A stretch of 64,000 nt of DNA from Marinifilum sp. D737 (GCF_026672275.1 NZ_JANQCD010000018.1:36364-100363), one strand, 5' to 3'; shown: positions 25,688 through 34,521, counted from the stretch's first letter. Numbers and translations are program-made. The notes: generated by a model not told the origin, from the letters alone.

Positions 25688-27802
25688 TTATTGATGTTTG
25701 AAATAGAGTTGTCGAATTTCATTCTCACGCAACTGTCGATTGTAAATTCTCAGGTTGTCAATCTCGCCTGTGAAATACCTTTTTGCGCCTGGATCGTATC
25801 CAATAAAACCACCTTCGCCACTCTTAATTTCGCCACGCATCTTTGTATTCTCAACCAAAACCATTTGGCCATCTACAAACAATTTTGAACGTGATTCATA
25901 TTCCAAAACCTCAACGGTTAAGGTGATCATGTGCCACTGATTGTCCAGCAACAATCGGTTGGCATCAAAATCAAATGTTAAGTATCCTCCATCGGAATAT
26001 CTTTTCTGGTAGAACAACTGATTTTGAAGCGTAGTTCCTAAAATGGTGCAGCCTGCAGCTTTTCGTCCAAGAATGGCTCCTCCCGAACTTGTTTTTACCC
26101 ATGCACTAATGGTATAAGCACTCCAGTTTTCGATTGGATGCTGAGGAATTGCCAAATAAGAATCGCCATTAAATTGTGCCGATTTACCTGCCCCACTTAA
26201 AGTACTATTGATCACCATAGGAGCATGATCTCCCTGTACCAATGCATTGTAATTGCTCAAGCCCATAATATTTTTCCCGGTTCCATCGTCGAATGTATAG
26301 TAGGCCAGTAATCCTGAAGAAACAAGTAACTCCTGAGTTGGATTGGTATTATTTTGCTGCACCCTCTCTGTCTGAACTCTTGGCTGAACCGTTGGAGCAA
26401 CAGCAGAATGATCGATGGTCATTTGCAATTTTTTCAACTCCTGAATGAGCTTTCGCTGCATCTTCTTTAATACATTTCGACTTGCCGACATGCGTGCCGT
26501 TGATTCAGAAGTGCTTTCCGGAGCTAAAGATCGCTGGTCGTTTACCGAATACTGAAAAACAGTTTCCTGCGTATTTCTTTTCAAAATCTGTAAGCTTACC
26601 GATGTGAAATACTCTTTCATGTTGTACATCTCACCAGGAACAGTTCCTCCTTTTCGAAAGTCTTCACTTAAATCCACAATAACATCTGCTGAGGATTCAT
26701 TGGGAACAAAATTGAAGTAGTTGTTACTCAAAATCCTTTTTACAGATTTGATTAAAGCTGAATTGTCATATTGTCCTTGTCTTAGAAAAGCTTTAAGCGT
26801 TTGTGCCTCCAGATTAATAGTTACTTGTGCCTCTGGAATAGACTTAATGGTGCGAATTAATCTTCGAACCATTTTATCGTTGGCAGCACAAAGTTTTTCC
26901 ATATCAGGTTTTATGCGAACCACCTGCCTGCTTTGCTTACTGGTCACATTTAAAATCTGCAATTTTGCACTACCATGCTCATTGGTTAAAAGATTCGCAT
27001 TCAACTCGCCCGAGCCCGATATGAACTCTGCTTTTAAAGGCAAGTTTGCAATGGAATAGGCTCCTTGTTTTGCAATTAAACTGATTGGTTCTTTAACTGC
27101 CTGAAAGTTTTGTGCATTTACTGAACTCGGTATTGCTGATAACTGAACATCATCGAAAGCACCAAGTAAAGATTGATACAGCTCATTGCCCAGGAATATG
27201 GTTTCGCCATTCACCTGGTATGCCAAATTTTTATTCAGGTCATTCTGAATCAGCTTTAAACCTTCAACGTAATTAAAAATGGCTCCTGATATGTTACCAG
27301 AAATCTTTTGTCTCCTTGCTTTCTGCAAATTATCGTAAGCCTTTTGTTGAATTCTCTCGATTCGAATACCTTCCTTTTCTTTGTAATCATATTTATTCAA
27401 CTGATAGTACACCCAATATTCGGTATCATTCTCCCAGGCTTCTACCAATTGGTAATCTTCGATGGTGCGTTGAGTCTCCACTTTAATATCTTCCCTGAAA
27501 GAAGTGGATACCTGCCCATTGTCTTCCAAAGTATTTAGCAAAGATTTGCTGGCAAGCTTTACTTCTATCTCGGAAACCAAATCGCTAAGTGCTTTGCGCT
27601 TGGCAATTTTCATATAGTCTTCCTGCGATTTATCTGCATATCCAATACCAGTATAATACATGGTATTAATTGGTCGGCTACTTACCCACGAAGGTCTATT
27701 CTGTCCAATCAATTGAATTGGAATTAATAGTAAAAGGCACAGGGCCAGAGTCCATAAAGAACTCCGGCTAGTACCTTTCTTATTTAAAACAAGAAAATTC
27801 AT
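25688..27802 (-). CDS. LPP20-like protein fused to a C-terminal LamG domain
   Basis: The 704-residue protein has an N-terminal membrane/signal segment (16-33) and an LPP20 domain at about residues 35-140 (RPSWVSSRPI, YYTGIGYADKS, KRKALSDLVSEIEVKL, EYWVYYQLNKYDY). A helical region (145-200) and a beta-rich middle follow to about 460. After a Gln/Thr-rich linker (470-492) comes a LamG/concanavalin-like domain (about 496-704: LLAYYTFDDGTGKN, YLAIPQHPIENWSAYTISAW and the late FTGEIDNLRIYNRQL). The first 460 residues match the plus-strand protein at 7956-9365; the LamG tail is unique to this copy. LamG domains bind carbohydrates or other ligands at the surface, so the fusion may link the envelope complex to a glycan. 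It is the third gene of the operon. Confidence 0.8.
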   Translation of the reverse strand: MNFLVLNKKGTSRSSLWTLALCLLLLIPIQLIGQNRPSWVSSRPINTMYYTGIGYADKSQEDYMKIAKRKALSDLVSEIEVKLASKSLLNTLEDNGQVSTSFREDIKVETQRTIEDYQLVEAWENDTEYWVYYQLNKYDYKEKEGIRIERIQQKAYDNLQKARRQKISGNISGAIFNYVEGLKLIQNDLNKNLAYQVNGETIFLGNELYQSLLGAFDDVQLSAIPSSVNAQNFQAVKEPISLIAKQGAYSIANLPLKAEFISGSGELNANLLTNEHGSAKLQILNVTSKQSRQVVRIKPDMEKLCAANDKMVRRLIRTIKSIPEAQVTINLEAQTLKAFLRQGQYDNSALIKSVKRILSNNYFNFVPNESSADVIVDLSEDFRKGGTVPGEMYNMKEYFTSVSLQILKRNTQETVFQYSVNDQRSLAPESTSESTARMSASRNVLKKMQRKLIQELKKLQMTIDHSAVAPTVQPRVQTERVQQNNTNPTQELLVSSGLLAYYTFDDGTGKNIMGLSNYNALVQGDHAPMVINSTLSGAGKSAQFNGDSYLAIPQHPIENWSAYTISAWVKTSSGGAILGRKAAGCTILGTTLQNQLFYQKRYSDGGYLTFDFDANRLLLDNQWHMITLTVEVLEYESRSKLFVDGQMVLVENTKMRGEIKSGEGGFIGYDPGAKRYFTGEIDNLRIYNRQLRENEIRQLYFKHQ

Positions 27803-27827
27803 TGTTATTCTATTTGTTTGAAATCAA

Positions 27828-28760
27828 CTATTCCTGAATGGTGATATAAACCGTATTGCCATCCACTCGTTTTTTAACGGCAATGCCCACATCACTTCTT
27901 AAATAATCCCAAAGATTGAAAGCAAAATCACTCACACTAAACGGATTTCCATTTTCATCTTTAGGTGGAACTTGAATCTGATCGAATATCACCGCTTCTG
28001 CAACCGATCCCTGAACATGATATTTGCCTTTAAAGGCATTCTTTTTTACCCAAAGACGCAATAGGTCTGACAATGGAATCATATCGTTTCCAAGTTCAGT
28101 ATCCATATCTGTCATGGAATCGCTGGCAATTGAGACATTCAACACAATGGTGTTTCCACTGCTGGCCTTCTTCTGGAAATTTGTATTTACCTGGGCCAAA
28201 AAATCATCCAACATGATTTTAATTGACAGAGAAGCTAGCTTATCTATAGCCGAAGTTCGAAAACGCGGCGACCAAGTTTGTTTGCTAGCAATGATATTTC
28301 CTGATGCCGTTTCATAGGCCTTCAGAATTAAGGAAACTCTGTTTCCATTGGCTGCAAAATCCTTTTTGATATCAACCGAAACATAGATGTCAGATCCTGA
28401 ATTTCGAATCAGCTGTTTGTCTACTGTCTGGGCATCATTCATTTCGAAATTTGCCGAACGCATGGCCGCATTCATTTTTGCCTCAAAATCAATGGTAGTA
28501 ACACCTCTTTGGTTAAAGCCTTCCTGAACTGCAGCAACTGCAATTCTTTTATCGAAATCATTCTGAAGAATATCCTTGTAGGATTCTCCTGATTTTTTGT
28601 AAGGAATTACCATGATGGTTGGGAGTTGCATTTCACCTACAACCTCCATAGTATGAGAATCACCTACAGAGTAGGAATCAGCCTTTGAAACAAAGGCTGA
28701 TAACAAAAACATACAAAAGATGATTATTGAAACTATGTTTCTTTTCATTTTGAAATTCAA
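27828..28760 (-). CDS. Secreted protein of unknown function, DUF6175-like
   Basis: The 310-residue protein has a signal peptide (about residues 5-27). It contains TIMVIPYKKSGESYKDIL and AVAAVQEGFNQRGVTTIDF, resembling the nucleotide-free CsgG/TolB-N-like fold. I recall similar proteins annotated as DUF6175, a recollection rather than a search result. A later segment FKGKYHVQGSVAEAVIFD suggests a second subdomain. Met5 is an alternative start (28748). The gene follows the CsgG-like gene after 3 bases and precedes the LamG-tailed gene by 25 bases, so it is translationally tied to both. No catalytic motif is seen. It is expected to be periplasmic. The role is unknown beyond membership in this complex. 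Confidence 0.65.
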   Translation of the reverse strand: MNFKMKRNIVSIIIFCMFLLSAFVSKADSYSVGDSHTMEVVGEMQLPTIMVIPYKKSGESYKDILQNDFDKRIAVAAVQEGFNQRGVTTIDFEAKMNAAMRSANFEMNDAQTVDKQLIRNSGSDIYVSVDIKKDFAANGNRVSLILKAYETASGNIIASKQTWSPRFRTSAIDKLASLSIKIMLDDFLAQVNTNFQKKASSGNTIVLNVSIASDSMTDMDTELGNDMIPLSDLLRLWVKKNAFKGKYHVQGSVAEAVIFDQIQVPPKDENGNPFSVSDFAFNLWDYLRSDVGIAVKKRVDGNTVYITIQE

Positions 28761-28763
28761 ATT

Positions 28764-29636
28764 CTACATTTTTACTGGAAATCCTTTACCAAAAGGACCT
28801 TCTCTCTCAATCAATTCCGCATAAATCTTTAATTCACCATTAAAGTCAGCTAAGATTTTATCTCCACCTTTCATCACCTTACATTCAGCAAAATCATCAC
28901 CTTGAACCTCTACAACTTTAATTCTTCCAATTTCTTTAATTAATTTTTTACCTCGGAATTCTTTCTCTTCGCAAATTTTAAATTGATCACCTTCCTGAAC
29001 CCCAAGAGCTGAACCTGCTTCAATTAATAAGCTTCGTGCCGCTCCTTTTTTCTCTGCAGTAATTTCAACGATTTCTGCTGTGATCGGAAAAATGCCTTTA
29101 ATCTTCTTGATAACTTTATCTTTTGCATTTTTTACTGCCTTCATAATCGCAGCATCCTTTGTTTTTTCTGATAAAAATGTTGAACAAGCAATATCTGCCA
29201 TGCCTTTTTGAGTTCCATCCTTAAGGTTGGTCACCTTGAAAACAAAGTTTAGTTTTCCACCATAACCTGTTACCTGTCCTTTATCATTTTTCACTGGAAC
29301 AGCATCATAATTCGATAAAGTACCAGTTACCACCCAGTCTGCACCTTTTACACCTGCTTCCTGCAAGCGTTTCCAATTGGCTTCATTCATAGCGGCCTCA
29401 CCCGACTGACGATAGATTTCTTGACCAACAGCAGACAAAGTATTGATATCAATAACCTCGTGTAAACCTTTTTCAACAAATGCTTGCACAATTACATCAT
29501 GAACATTCTTGGCATATTGCTCTGAATTTTTAAAGCTACATTTGATATCCCCAACCAATACCACTTCTTTTTTTTCCTGAGCAAATAAGATGCTCACCAT
29601 CATCATTAGAGTTAAGAGTACAGATAGTTTTTTCAT
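28764..29636 (-). CDS. CsgG/FlgT-like secreted protein
   Basis: The 290-residue protein has a signal peptide (KKLSVLLTLMMMVSILFAQE). An N-terminal CsgG-like module resembles curli secretion lipoprotein CsgG and LpoB-like penicillin-binding-protein activators (VVLVGDIKCSFKNSEQYAKN, GLHEVIDI, GADWVVTGTLSNYDAV). A C-terminal beta module follows (residues about 185-290), with AGSALGVQEGDQFKI and IGRIKVVEVQGDDFAECKV, which recalls the C-terminal domain of FlgT. There is no visible lipobox, unlike CsgG itself. It heads the six-gene minus-strand operon. I infer a role in building or sensing at an envelope complex; a strict functional identity is not claimed. The start is the ATG at 29634-29636. Confidence 0.75.
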   Translation of the reverse strand: MKKLSVLLTLMMMVSILFAQEKKEVVLVGDIKCSFKNSEQYAKNVHDVIVQAFVEKGLHEVIDINTLSAVGQEIYRQSGEAAMNEANWKRLQEAGVKGADWVVTGTLSNYDAVPVKNDKGQVTGYGGKLNFVFKVTNLKDGTQKGMADIACSTFLSEKTKDAAIMKAVKNAKDKVIKKIKGIFPITAEIVEITAEKKGAARSLLIEAGSALGVQEGDQFKICEEKEFRGKKLIKEIGRIKVVEVQGDDFAECKVMKGGDKILADFNGELKIYAELIEREGPFGKGFPVKM

Positions 29637-30141
29637 GTTTTTCTTTTTAAATTTATAATCAGCCTTAGTTATGGTGCTTTAATCCAATACACCAACGAAT
29701 CATAAAATAACAGAAAGAAAATTGATTATCAGTAAGGTAGGAGTACCTATCTATCGAATCGATTTGTTTAATTATTAAACAATTGACCTAAGGAATCCAA
29801 GGCGAATAATCTTTCTATATAGTTTAACCTTCAACCATACCCCTACAAAAATCAACTCATTTTAATTGCTAACGGTTCACATATTTACAGCCTAATAATT
29901 AAAGGCCATAGACCAGCTAAAGAGTTTAGCGGAACGCACGGAAGCGCCAGAAAGATGGTCTGAGGTATCTTTGACATTGATGCCAAACCAATTCAGATTT
30001 ATACTCCCCCTGGAACACGAATGACACAGATGGAACAGATTTTCGCGGATTTTATATTGGCAAAAGTGATGTGACCAGAATCACTTCAACGATTTTGTGG
30101 ACTTTTGATTACCTTTACTGCTCAATTATAGATTTATTAGA
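29637..30141. other. 505-bp non-coding stretch between the envelope operon and prfB
   Basis: It contains the broken copy of the prfB leader (29910-29998) and a stretch similar to intergenic AT-rich text seen elsewhere (about 30016-30054). It presumably holds the divergent promoters for the operon and for prfB. No clear TAnnTTTG element was found in it and no gene is supported. Confidence 0.6.
29910..29998 (+). pseudogene. Partial, rearranged duplicate of the prfB start region
   Basis: A 37-base block identical to 30153-30189 is followed by 16 unrelated bases in place of the 6 bases TTAAGG. A second block matches 30196-30231 in 35 of 36 positions. The start codon is absent and the AGGAGG shift signal is destroyed. 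The frameshift site CTTTGAC is present but out of context. It ends without a continuation of the release-factor gene. Confidence 0.85.
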
Positions 30142-31240
30142 ATGATTACAACAGACCAGCTAAAGAGTTTAGCGGAACGCACGGAAGCGTTAAGGAGGTA
30201 TCTTTGACATTGATGCCAAACTAATTCAGATACAAGAAGAAGAAATGAGAACTCAGGCTCCTGGATTTTGGGATAATCCGAAGGAAGCAGAAGTTCAAAT
30301 GAAAAAGGTTCGTGGCCTTAAATCGTGGGTAGAATCCTACAACGAAGTAAAAGAATCGTATGATGATTTGGCCGTTCTTTTCGATTTTGCCAAAGAAGGA
30401 GAAGCTTCTCCAGAAGAGGTTGATGAGCAGTTTGCCACTACTCAAGAGCTTATAGAGGCCTTAGAGTTAAAAAATATGCTTCGTAAGGAAGAAGATAAGC
30501 TGGGAGCAATTCTTAAAATTAATGCAGGTGCTGGCGGAACTGAAAGTTGTGACTGGGCAAATATGTTGCACAGAATGTATCTTCGTTATGGAGAATCACA
30601 TGGATACAAAGTCAAACAACTGGAATATCAGGAAGGTGACGAAGCAGGAATTAAATCGGCAACTTTAGAATTTGAAGGTGATTTTGCCTACGGATATCTG
30701 AAATCAGAAAATGGAGTACACCGTTTGGTTCGCTTATCTCCATTTAACGCTGCCAACAAACGCATGACTTCTTTTGCTTCGGTATATGTATATCCTGCAA
30801 TTGATGACAGTATTGAGATTGAAATTAACCCTGCAGATATCTCATGGGATACTTTCCGATCTGGTGGTGCCGGTGGGCAGAATGTAAATAAAGTTGAAAC
30901 CGGAGTTCGACTGCGACATGCTCCAACTGGAATTATCATTGAGAATACTGAAAGTAGATCTCAACTTGGAAATCGTGAGAATGCTCTTCGTTTATTAAAA
31001 TCTCAGTTGTACGAATTGGAATTGAGAAAACGACAGGAAGAGATCGATAAAATTGAAGGTTCCAAAATGAAAATTGAATGGGGATCACAAATTCGTTCCT
31101 ATGTAATGCAACCTTACAAATTGGTAAAGGATGTTAGAACCGGACATGAATCGTCCAACGTTCAAGGAGTAATGGATGGCGATTTGGATGGATTCATCAA
31201 GTCGTTCCTAATGGAATTTGCAGGAGAGGAAAAAAACTAA
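30142..31240 (+). CDS. prfB: Peptide chain release factor 2, programmed +1 frameshift
   Basis: RF2 ends translation at UGA and UAA. The coding region is split: codons 1-21 run from ATG 30142 to CTT 30202-30204 and then an in-frame TGA at 30205-30207. The Shine-Dalgarno-like AGGAGG three bases before CTT, and CTT-TGA-C itself, form the classic RF2 shift site. The product continues in the +1 frame from GAC 30206, giving 365 residues. The codon-recognition motif SPF (LSPFNAANK) and the catalytic GGQ ([11 protein letters not shown]) are intact. The shift makes RF2 self-regulating, since low RF2 favours the pause. An annotation starting at 30245 ([10 protein letters not shown]) would miss the first part. 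Its N-terminal region is mirrored by the broken copy upstream. Confidence 0.95.
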
Positions 31241-31246
31241 ATACAT

Positions 31247-31274
31247 AAAGGACGTAATAAAATTACGTCCTTTT
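31247..31274 (+). terminator. Rho-independent terminator of prfB
   Basis: A perfect 12-bp stem (AAAGGACGTAAT/ATTACGTCCTTT) with an AAA loop is followed by T. Confidence 0.85.
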
Positions 31275-31291
31275 CATTTGATAATTATAAG

Positions 31292-31765
31292 CTATACAAA
31301 TGTAATCGATACTGGTGTAGGATTTAAAAGGTTATCCAAAACCGGACTTCTCTCTTGCATTATTTTCAACCATTTTTCTTTTTGTTCTTCAGTAGCTTCA
31401 AACACGGGCTTCAACACAATTCCTATGTTTTGGTAACCAGCCCTATCCTTAGTAGGCATGCCAAATAACTTCTCTGGATTTAGCTCTCCTTTTATCTCAA
31501 TATCTAAATCTTTAAGTTCAATATCCATTTCATGAGCAATCTTAAAAGCCAATATATGAATACATCCACTTAAACCACAAAGAATATACTCCACAGGATT
31601 AGGAGCCAAATCGGTTCCTCCCAATGGTTCTGGTTCATCAACCATTATTTTAAAGTTCCTTACACTTATTTCTGACCTTGAATTAGATTTGGTCTTTGAT
31701 TCAATAAGAAAATCTATTTTCTGAATTTCCATCTGCTCCATACTTTTCTGATTTAAATTGTACAT
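31292..31765 (-). CDS. OsmC-family protein
   Basis: OsmC-like proteins are cysteine-using peroxide- or thiol-handling proteins, or relatives associated with sulfur carriers. The 157-residue sequence shows the family segments VDEPEPLGGTDLAPNPVEYILCGLSGCIHILAF (with Cys in LCGLSGC) and a C-terminal VSITFV. It is transcribed away from a Crp/Fnr regulator with a short spacer holding a palindromic motif, which suggests shared control. The first ATG (31763-31765) starts at MYNLNQKS; Met9 or Met12 are alternatives. The substrate is not known. Confidence 0.8.
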   Translation of the reverse strand: MYNLNQKSMEQMEIQKIDFLIESKTKSNSRSEISVRNFKIMVDEPEPLGGTDLAPNPVEYILCGLSGCIHILAFKIAHEMDIELKDLDIEIKGELNPEKLFGMPTKDRAGYQNIGIVLKPVFEATEEQKEKWLKIMQERSPVLDNLLNPTPVSITFV

Positions 31766-31830
31766 TTACAAAAGTAAGCAGGTAGATGCTGGAAGGTAAC
31801 TTCAACCCTGTGTAACTAAATATATCGGAG

Positions 31831-31846
31831 GGTGTAATTTTACACC
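31831..31846. promoter_or_regulatory. Candidate operator between the divergent OsmC and Crp/Fnr genes
   Basis: GGTGTAA and TTACACC flank a 2-base centre: a perfect 7-bp inverted repeat located 19 bases before the Crp/Fnr start. It may be the target of that regulator itself, but the classic CRP/FNR half-site is not seen, so this is inference. Confidence 0.45.
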
Positions 31847-31864
31847 TTTGACAAGAGAATTAAC

Positions 31865-32530
31865 ATGGAACAAATTCACGATTCAGGAAAGAATTGCCTT
31901 TCTATTCTATCAACCAAAGAATACAATGAGCTTTATTCAAATAGCAACAGTCTTAATTTTGAAGCCGGAGAGCTAATTGTGAAGAAGGGAAGCCCGGTTA
32001 ATAATATTTATTTCCTCAAATCAGGAATTGTTGAATTATCATTGGATCAAGCCCCGAAAAACCAAATACTCAGCTTACTGTTTAATGGCGAATTCATAGG
32101 GATCAATTGTGTCTTTTCAACAGCTCAGTATCGCTTTTCAGCGCGTGCATTAACCAAGTGTTCTATTGAACTATTAGATAAAGAAACTTTCGCCAAGCTA
32201 TTGAAAGAGAATGGTACATTTTCTATGGCTTTTATCCAATATATATCATGGGTAAATGAAGGTTTTCTAAACTGGCAAATGAAATTAAAAGAGAAGAATT
32301 CTGCAGGTGCACTTGCTTTTCTCATCTGTGAATTTCAGAAAAACTTTGATAGCAATTCATTTGAGATTCCTTTAACCAGGCAAGAAATAGCTAGAATAAT
32401 AGGCTTCTCCAAAGAGAGTGTTTTAAAAAATCTTGCTGATTTTAGAAAAGAAGGTTTAATCGATAGCAATGGTAAATCCATTACAATTATCGATGCCTCG
32501 CGTTTAGAGGAAATTGCCAAATATGGTTGA
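31865..32530 (+). CDS. Crp/Fnr-family transcription regulator
   Basis: The 221-residue protein has a cyclic-nucleotide-binding-like beta barrel (about residues 25-125: FEAGELIVKKGSPVNNIYFLKSG, LLFNGEFIGINCVF). A long helix follows, then a winged helix-turn-helix (about 160-205: LTRQEIARIIGFSKESVLKNLADFRKEG). No cysteine cluster of the Fnr iron-sulfur type is visible, so the signal is probably a small ligand or redox cue. It is divergent from OsmC. Its stop lies 7 bases from the end of the converging small membrane protein at 32538-32750. Confidence 0.85.
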   Translation: MEQIHDSGKNCLSILSTKEYNELYSNSNSLNFEAGELIVKKGSPVNNIYFLKSGIVELSLDQAPKNQILSLLFNGEFIGINCVFSTAQYRFSARALTKCSIELLDKETFAKLLKENGTFSMAFIQYISWVNEGFLNWQMKLKEKNSAGALAFLICEFQKNFDSNSFEIPLTRQEIARIIGFSKESVLKNLADFRKEGLIDSNGKSITIIDASRLEEIAKYG

Positions 32531-32537
32531 CAGCCCT

Positions 32538-32750
32538 TTAATGCTCCGATTTGCTTTTTTCTTTTGGCTTAATTAGTCCTCCAAAAAGAATCCCAAACAA
32601 CATTCCATAAGGAACCATGGTGTACCAATTGGCTTTTATTGGACAGGTACCCGATACACAACCAACGTATCGCCAATAAAGATAACCACCTAACAAACCA
32701 ATCAATCCGCCAATAATTTCAAATTTTCTCTTGTTAAAAAAGTTCTTCAT
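32538..32750 (-). CDS. Small membrane protein, DUF6132-like
   Basis: This 70-residue protein has two predicted TM helices (FEIIGGLIGLLGGYLYWRYV and YTMVPYGMLFGILFGGLI) joined by a short loop with two Cys (GCVSGTCPI). This pattern fits the family usually named DUF6132, which is often near rhodanese/OsmC/Crp-type genes. It converges on the Crp/Fnr gene. The two conserved cysteines suggest metal or thiol contact. No enzyme activity is apparent. The start is the ATG at 32748-32750. Confidence 0.7.
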   Translation of the reverse strand: MKNFFNKRKFEIIGGLIGLLGGYLYWRYVGCVSGTCPIKANWYTMVPYGMLFGILFGGLIKPKEKSKSEH

Positions 32751-33021
32751 TTTGTCTAAATTATTATTAGCTCAAACCTAATAAAGATTTTGCAAAAGTT
32801 TTGTCAATTATGTGACAATTAACACATCCGAATTTTATCATTAAGATATATCGGCTAATTTTTCCGAAAGCCGTATATTTGTATTCACAAAACCAAAGAT
32901 ACACAACAACACAATGTTATACCGAAAGGTATTTAAATAACTCACTAATATCACTTTGTTCATTAATTGAGTTTTAAATATCCATCGGCATAATGACTGT
33001 TTGCTTAATAATACATGTAAA

Positions 33022-33366
33022 ATGTCATTAAAGATCTATCACAATCCAAGATGTGCAAAAAGCCGTGCTGGATTAAAATACCTTCAGGAGAAAGGTTTAG
33101 AACCTGAAATCAGATTGTATTTAAAAGAAGAATTTACCGAAGCAGAACTTGCTGACGTACTGATGAGAATGCACAAAGAGCCCCAGGAAATCATTCGAAC
33201 TCAGGAAAAAATCTTTAAAAGTGATTTTAAAGGTAAAAACTTTAACCGTGAAGAATGGATCAAAATATTGATTGAATATCCTAAGCTAATCCAACGCCCT
33301 ATAATCGTTAAGGATTGTAAAGCTGTATTTGCCGATCCTGCCGAAAACGCTGACGAGATTTTATAA
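33022..33366 (+). CDS. ArsC-like (arsenate reductase/Spx-type) thioredoxin-fold protein
   Basis: The 114-residue protein is of ArsC/YffB type: KIYHNPRCAKSRAGLKYL with Cys12 in a CxxS motif, followed by EFTEAELADVL and a late LIQRPIIV. Glutaredoxin-dependent arsenate reductases use this cysteine and three arginines; YffB/Spx relatives lack the arsenate role. No ars operon is nearby, so the activity is uncertain. The frame is open from TTG 33001, but ATG 33022 gives the canonical N-terminus. It stands alone on the plus strand. Confidence 0.8.
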   Translation: MSLKIYHNPRCAKSRAGLKYLQEKGLEPEIRLYLKEEFTEAELADVLMRMHKEPQEIIRTQEKIFKSDFKGKNFNREEWIKILIEYPKLIQRPIIVKDCKAVFADPAENADEIL

Positions 33367-33471
33367 TCTCTTGATAATTTAAATCTTTCTTAATCACCTA
33401 ATTGAGTTGTGTAACAGAATTCAACAGTGGTTTTAATGCCAGTTTTTAAGCTATTAAATCAATTGAGGAAC

Positions 33472-34521
33472 ATGAAGATATTCAGAAAATATTACCTGAT
33501 CATGCTTTCGGTAATTTCAGCAGCATGCGATCCATTTAACACCAAGATCGGACCTGAAGTTTCTCTATTTCAAAGCAAGGAAATAAAAGAATATAACTTT
33601 CCGGACACCCTTAAAGTAATGACCTGGAACATAAAATTTGGTGGAGGCCGAATCGATTTCTTTTTCGATTGTCATGGCGATCGTGTCATTATGGAAAAAT
33701 CGGAAGTGATCAATCACATGAACGCTTTGGCTGAAAAAATCCGTGAAGTAAATCCAGATATATTACTCATACAAGAAGCCGATGTAAACGCCAAACGAAG
33801 TGCCTTTGTTGATCAGGTTCAATATCTACTTGATAATACTGATTTTAATTATGCAGCTTATGCATCGCAATGGAAAGCTTCCAAAATTCCTAGTGATGGT
33901 ATTGGCAAAATGGATTCCGGCAATGCAATTCTATCGAAATGGAAATTTACCGATGCAAAAAGAATTGCCCTGCCTTTAATTCAATCACAAAATTTCATTG
34001 TTAGGTATTTTTATTTAAAAAGAAATATTCTGGATGTTCAAATGGAACATGAAGGTAAGAAATTTCATATTCTGAACACTCATGCCTCAGCCTATGCAAA
34101 GGACGATACCAAGAAAAAGCAATTGGATATTATTAAAGCTTACGCCGATGCAATCTCATTAAGGGGTGATCAATTAATACTTGGAGGTGATTTTAATTCG
34201 CTTCCTCCTTATACTAGACAAACCAGTAAGTTTGATGATTCGGTTTGTACCGATGAAGAATTTGAAGCAGACAATTATTCAGCCGAAACAGAGTGGATGA
34301 TGCCTTTCTATGAAAATTACCAGGCGGCCATTCCTTTGAATGAATATCAAAATAATAACAAAGATCATTTTACGCATACCACAGATAAGAATGCTTACTG
34401 GAATCGAAAACTGGACTATCTGTTTACAAACGGTAAGTTCATCGATAAAAGTGGTGAAACTTTACAAGAGTGGATGCAAATCTCTGATCATGCACCTATT
34501 ATCGTGAATTACGAGTTTTAA
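33472..34521 (+). CDS. Secreted endonuclease/exonuclease/phosphatase-family lipoprotein
   Basis: A 349-residue protein with a lipobox SAAC (Cys19) follows the ATG at 33472, which is preceded by a GAGGAA ribosome-binding site; a longer frame from 33427 has no such site. The EEP fold is marked by VMTWNIKFGG, ILLIQEADVNAKRS, HILNTHASAYA, LILGGDFNSLPP and SDHAPIIVNYEF. These carry the metal- and phosphate-binding Asn, Glu, Asp and His. It could act on nucleic acids, sphingomyelin or phosphodiesters at the envelope. The substrate is not predictable. It is a single gene between arsC-like and mutA. Confidence 0.85.
   Translation: MKIFRKYYLIMLSVISAACDPFNTKIGPEVSLFQSKEIKEYNFPDTLKVMTWNIKFGGGRIDFFFDCHGDRVIMEKSEVINHMNALAEKIREVNPDILLIQEADVNAKRSAFVDQVQYLLDNTDFNYAAYASQWKASKIPSDGIGKMDSGNAILSKWKFTDAKRIALPLIQSQNFIVRYFYLKRNILDVQMEHEGKKFHILNTHASAYAKDDTKKKQLDIIKAYADAISLRGDQLILGGDFNSLPPYTRQTSKFDDSVCTDEEFEADNYSAETEWMMPFYENYQAAIPLNEYQNNNKDHFTHTTDKNAYWNRKLDYLFTNGKFIDKSGETLQEWMQISDHAPIIVNYEF

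Noticed and set aside
30016..30054. Sequence resembling other AT-rich text in intergenic spaces (also near 12018-12056)
   Set aside because: The similarity is loose and cannot be shown to be a real repeat without a genome-wide search.
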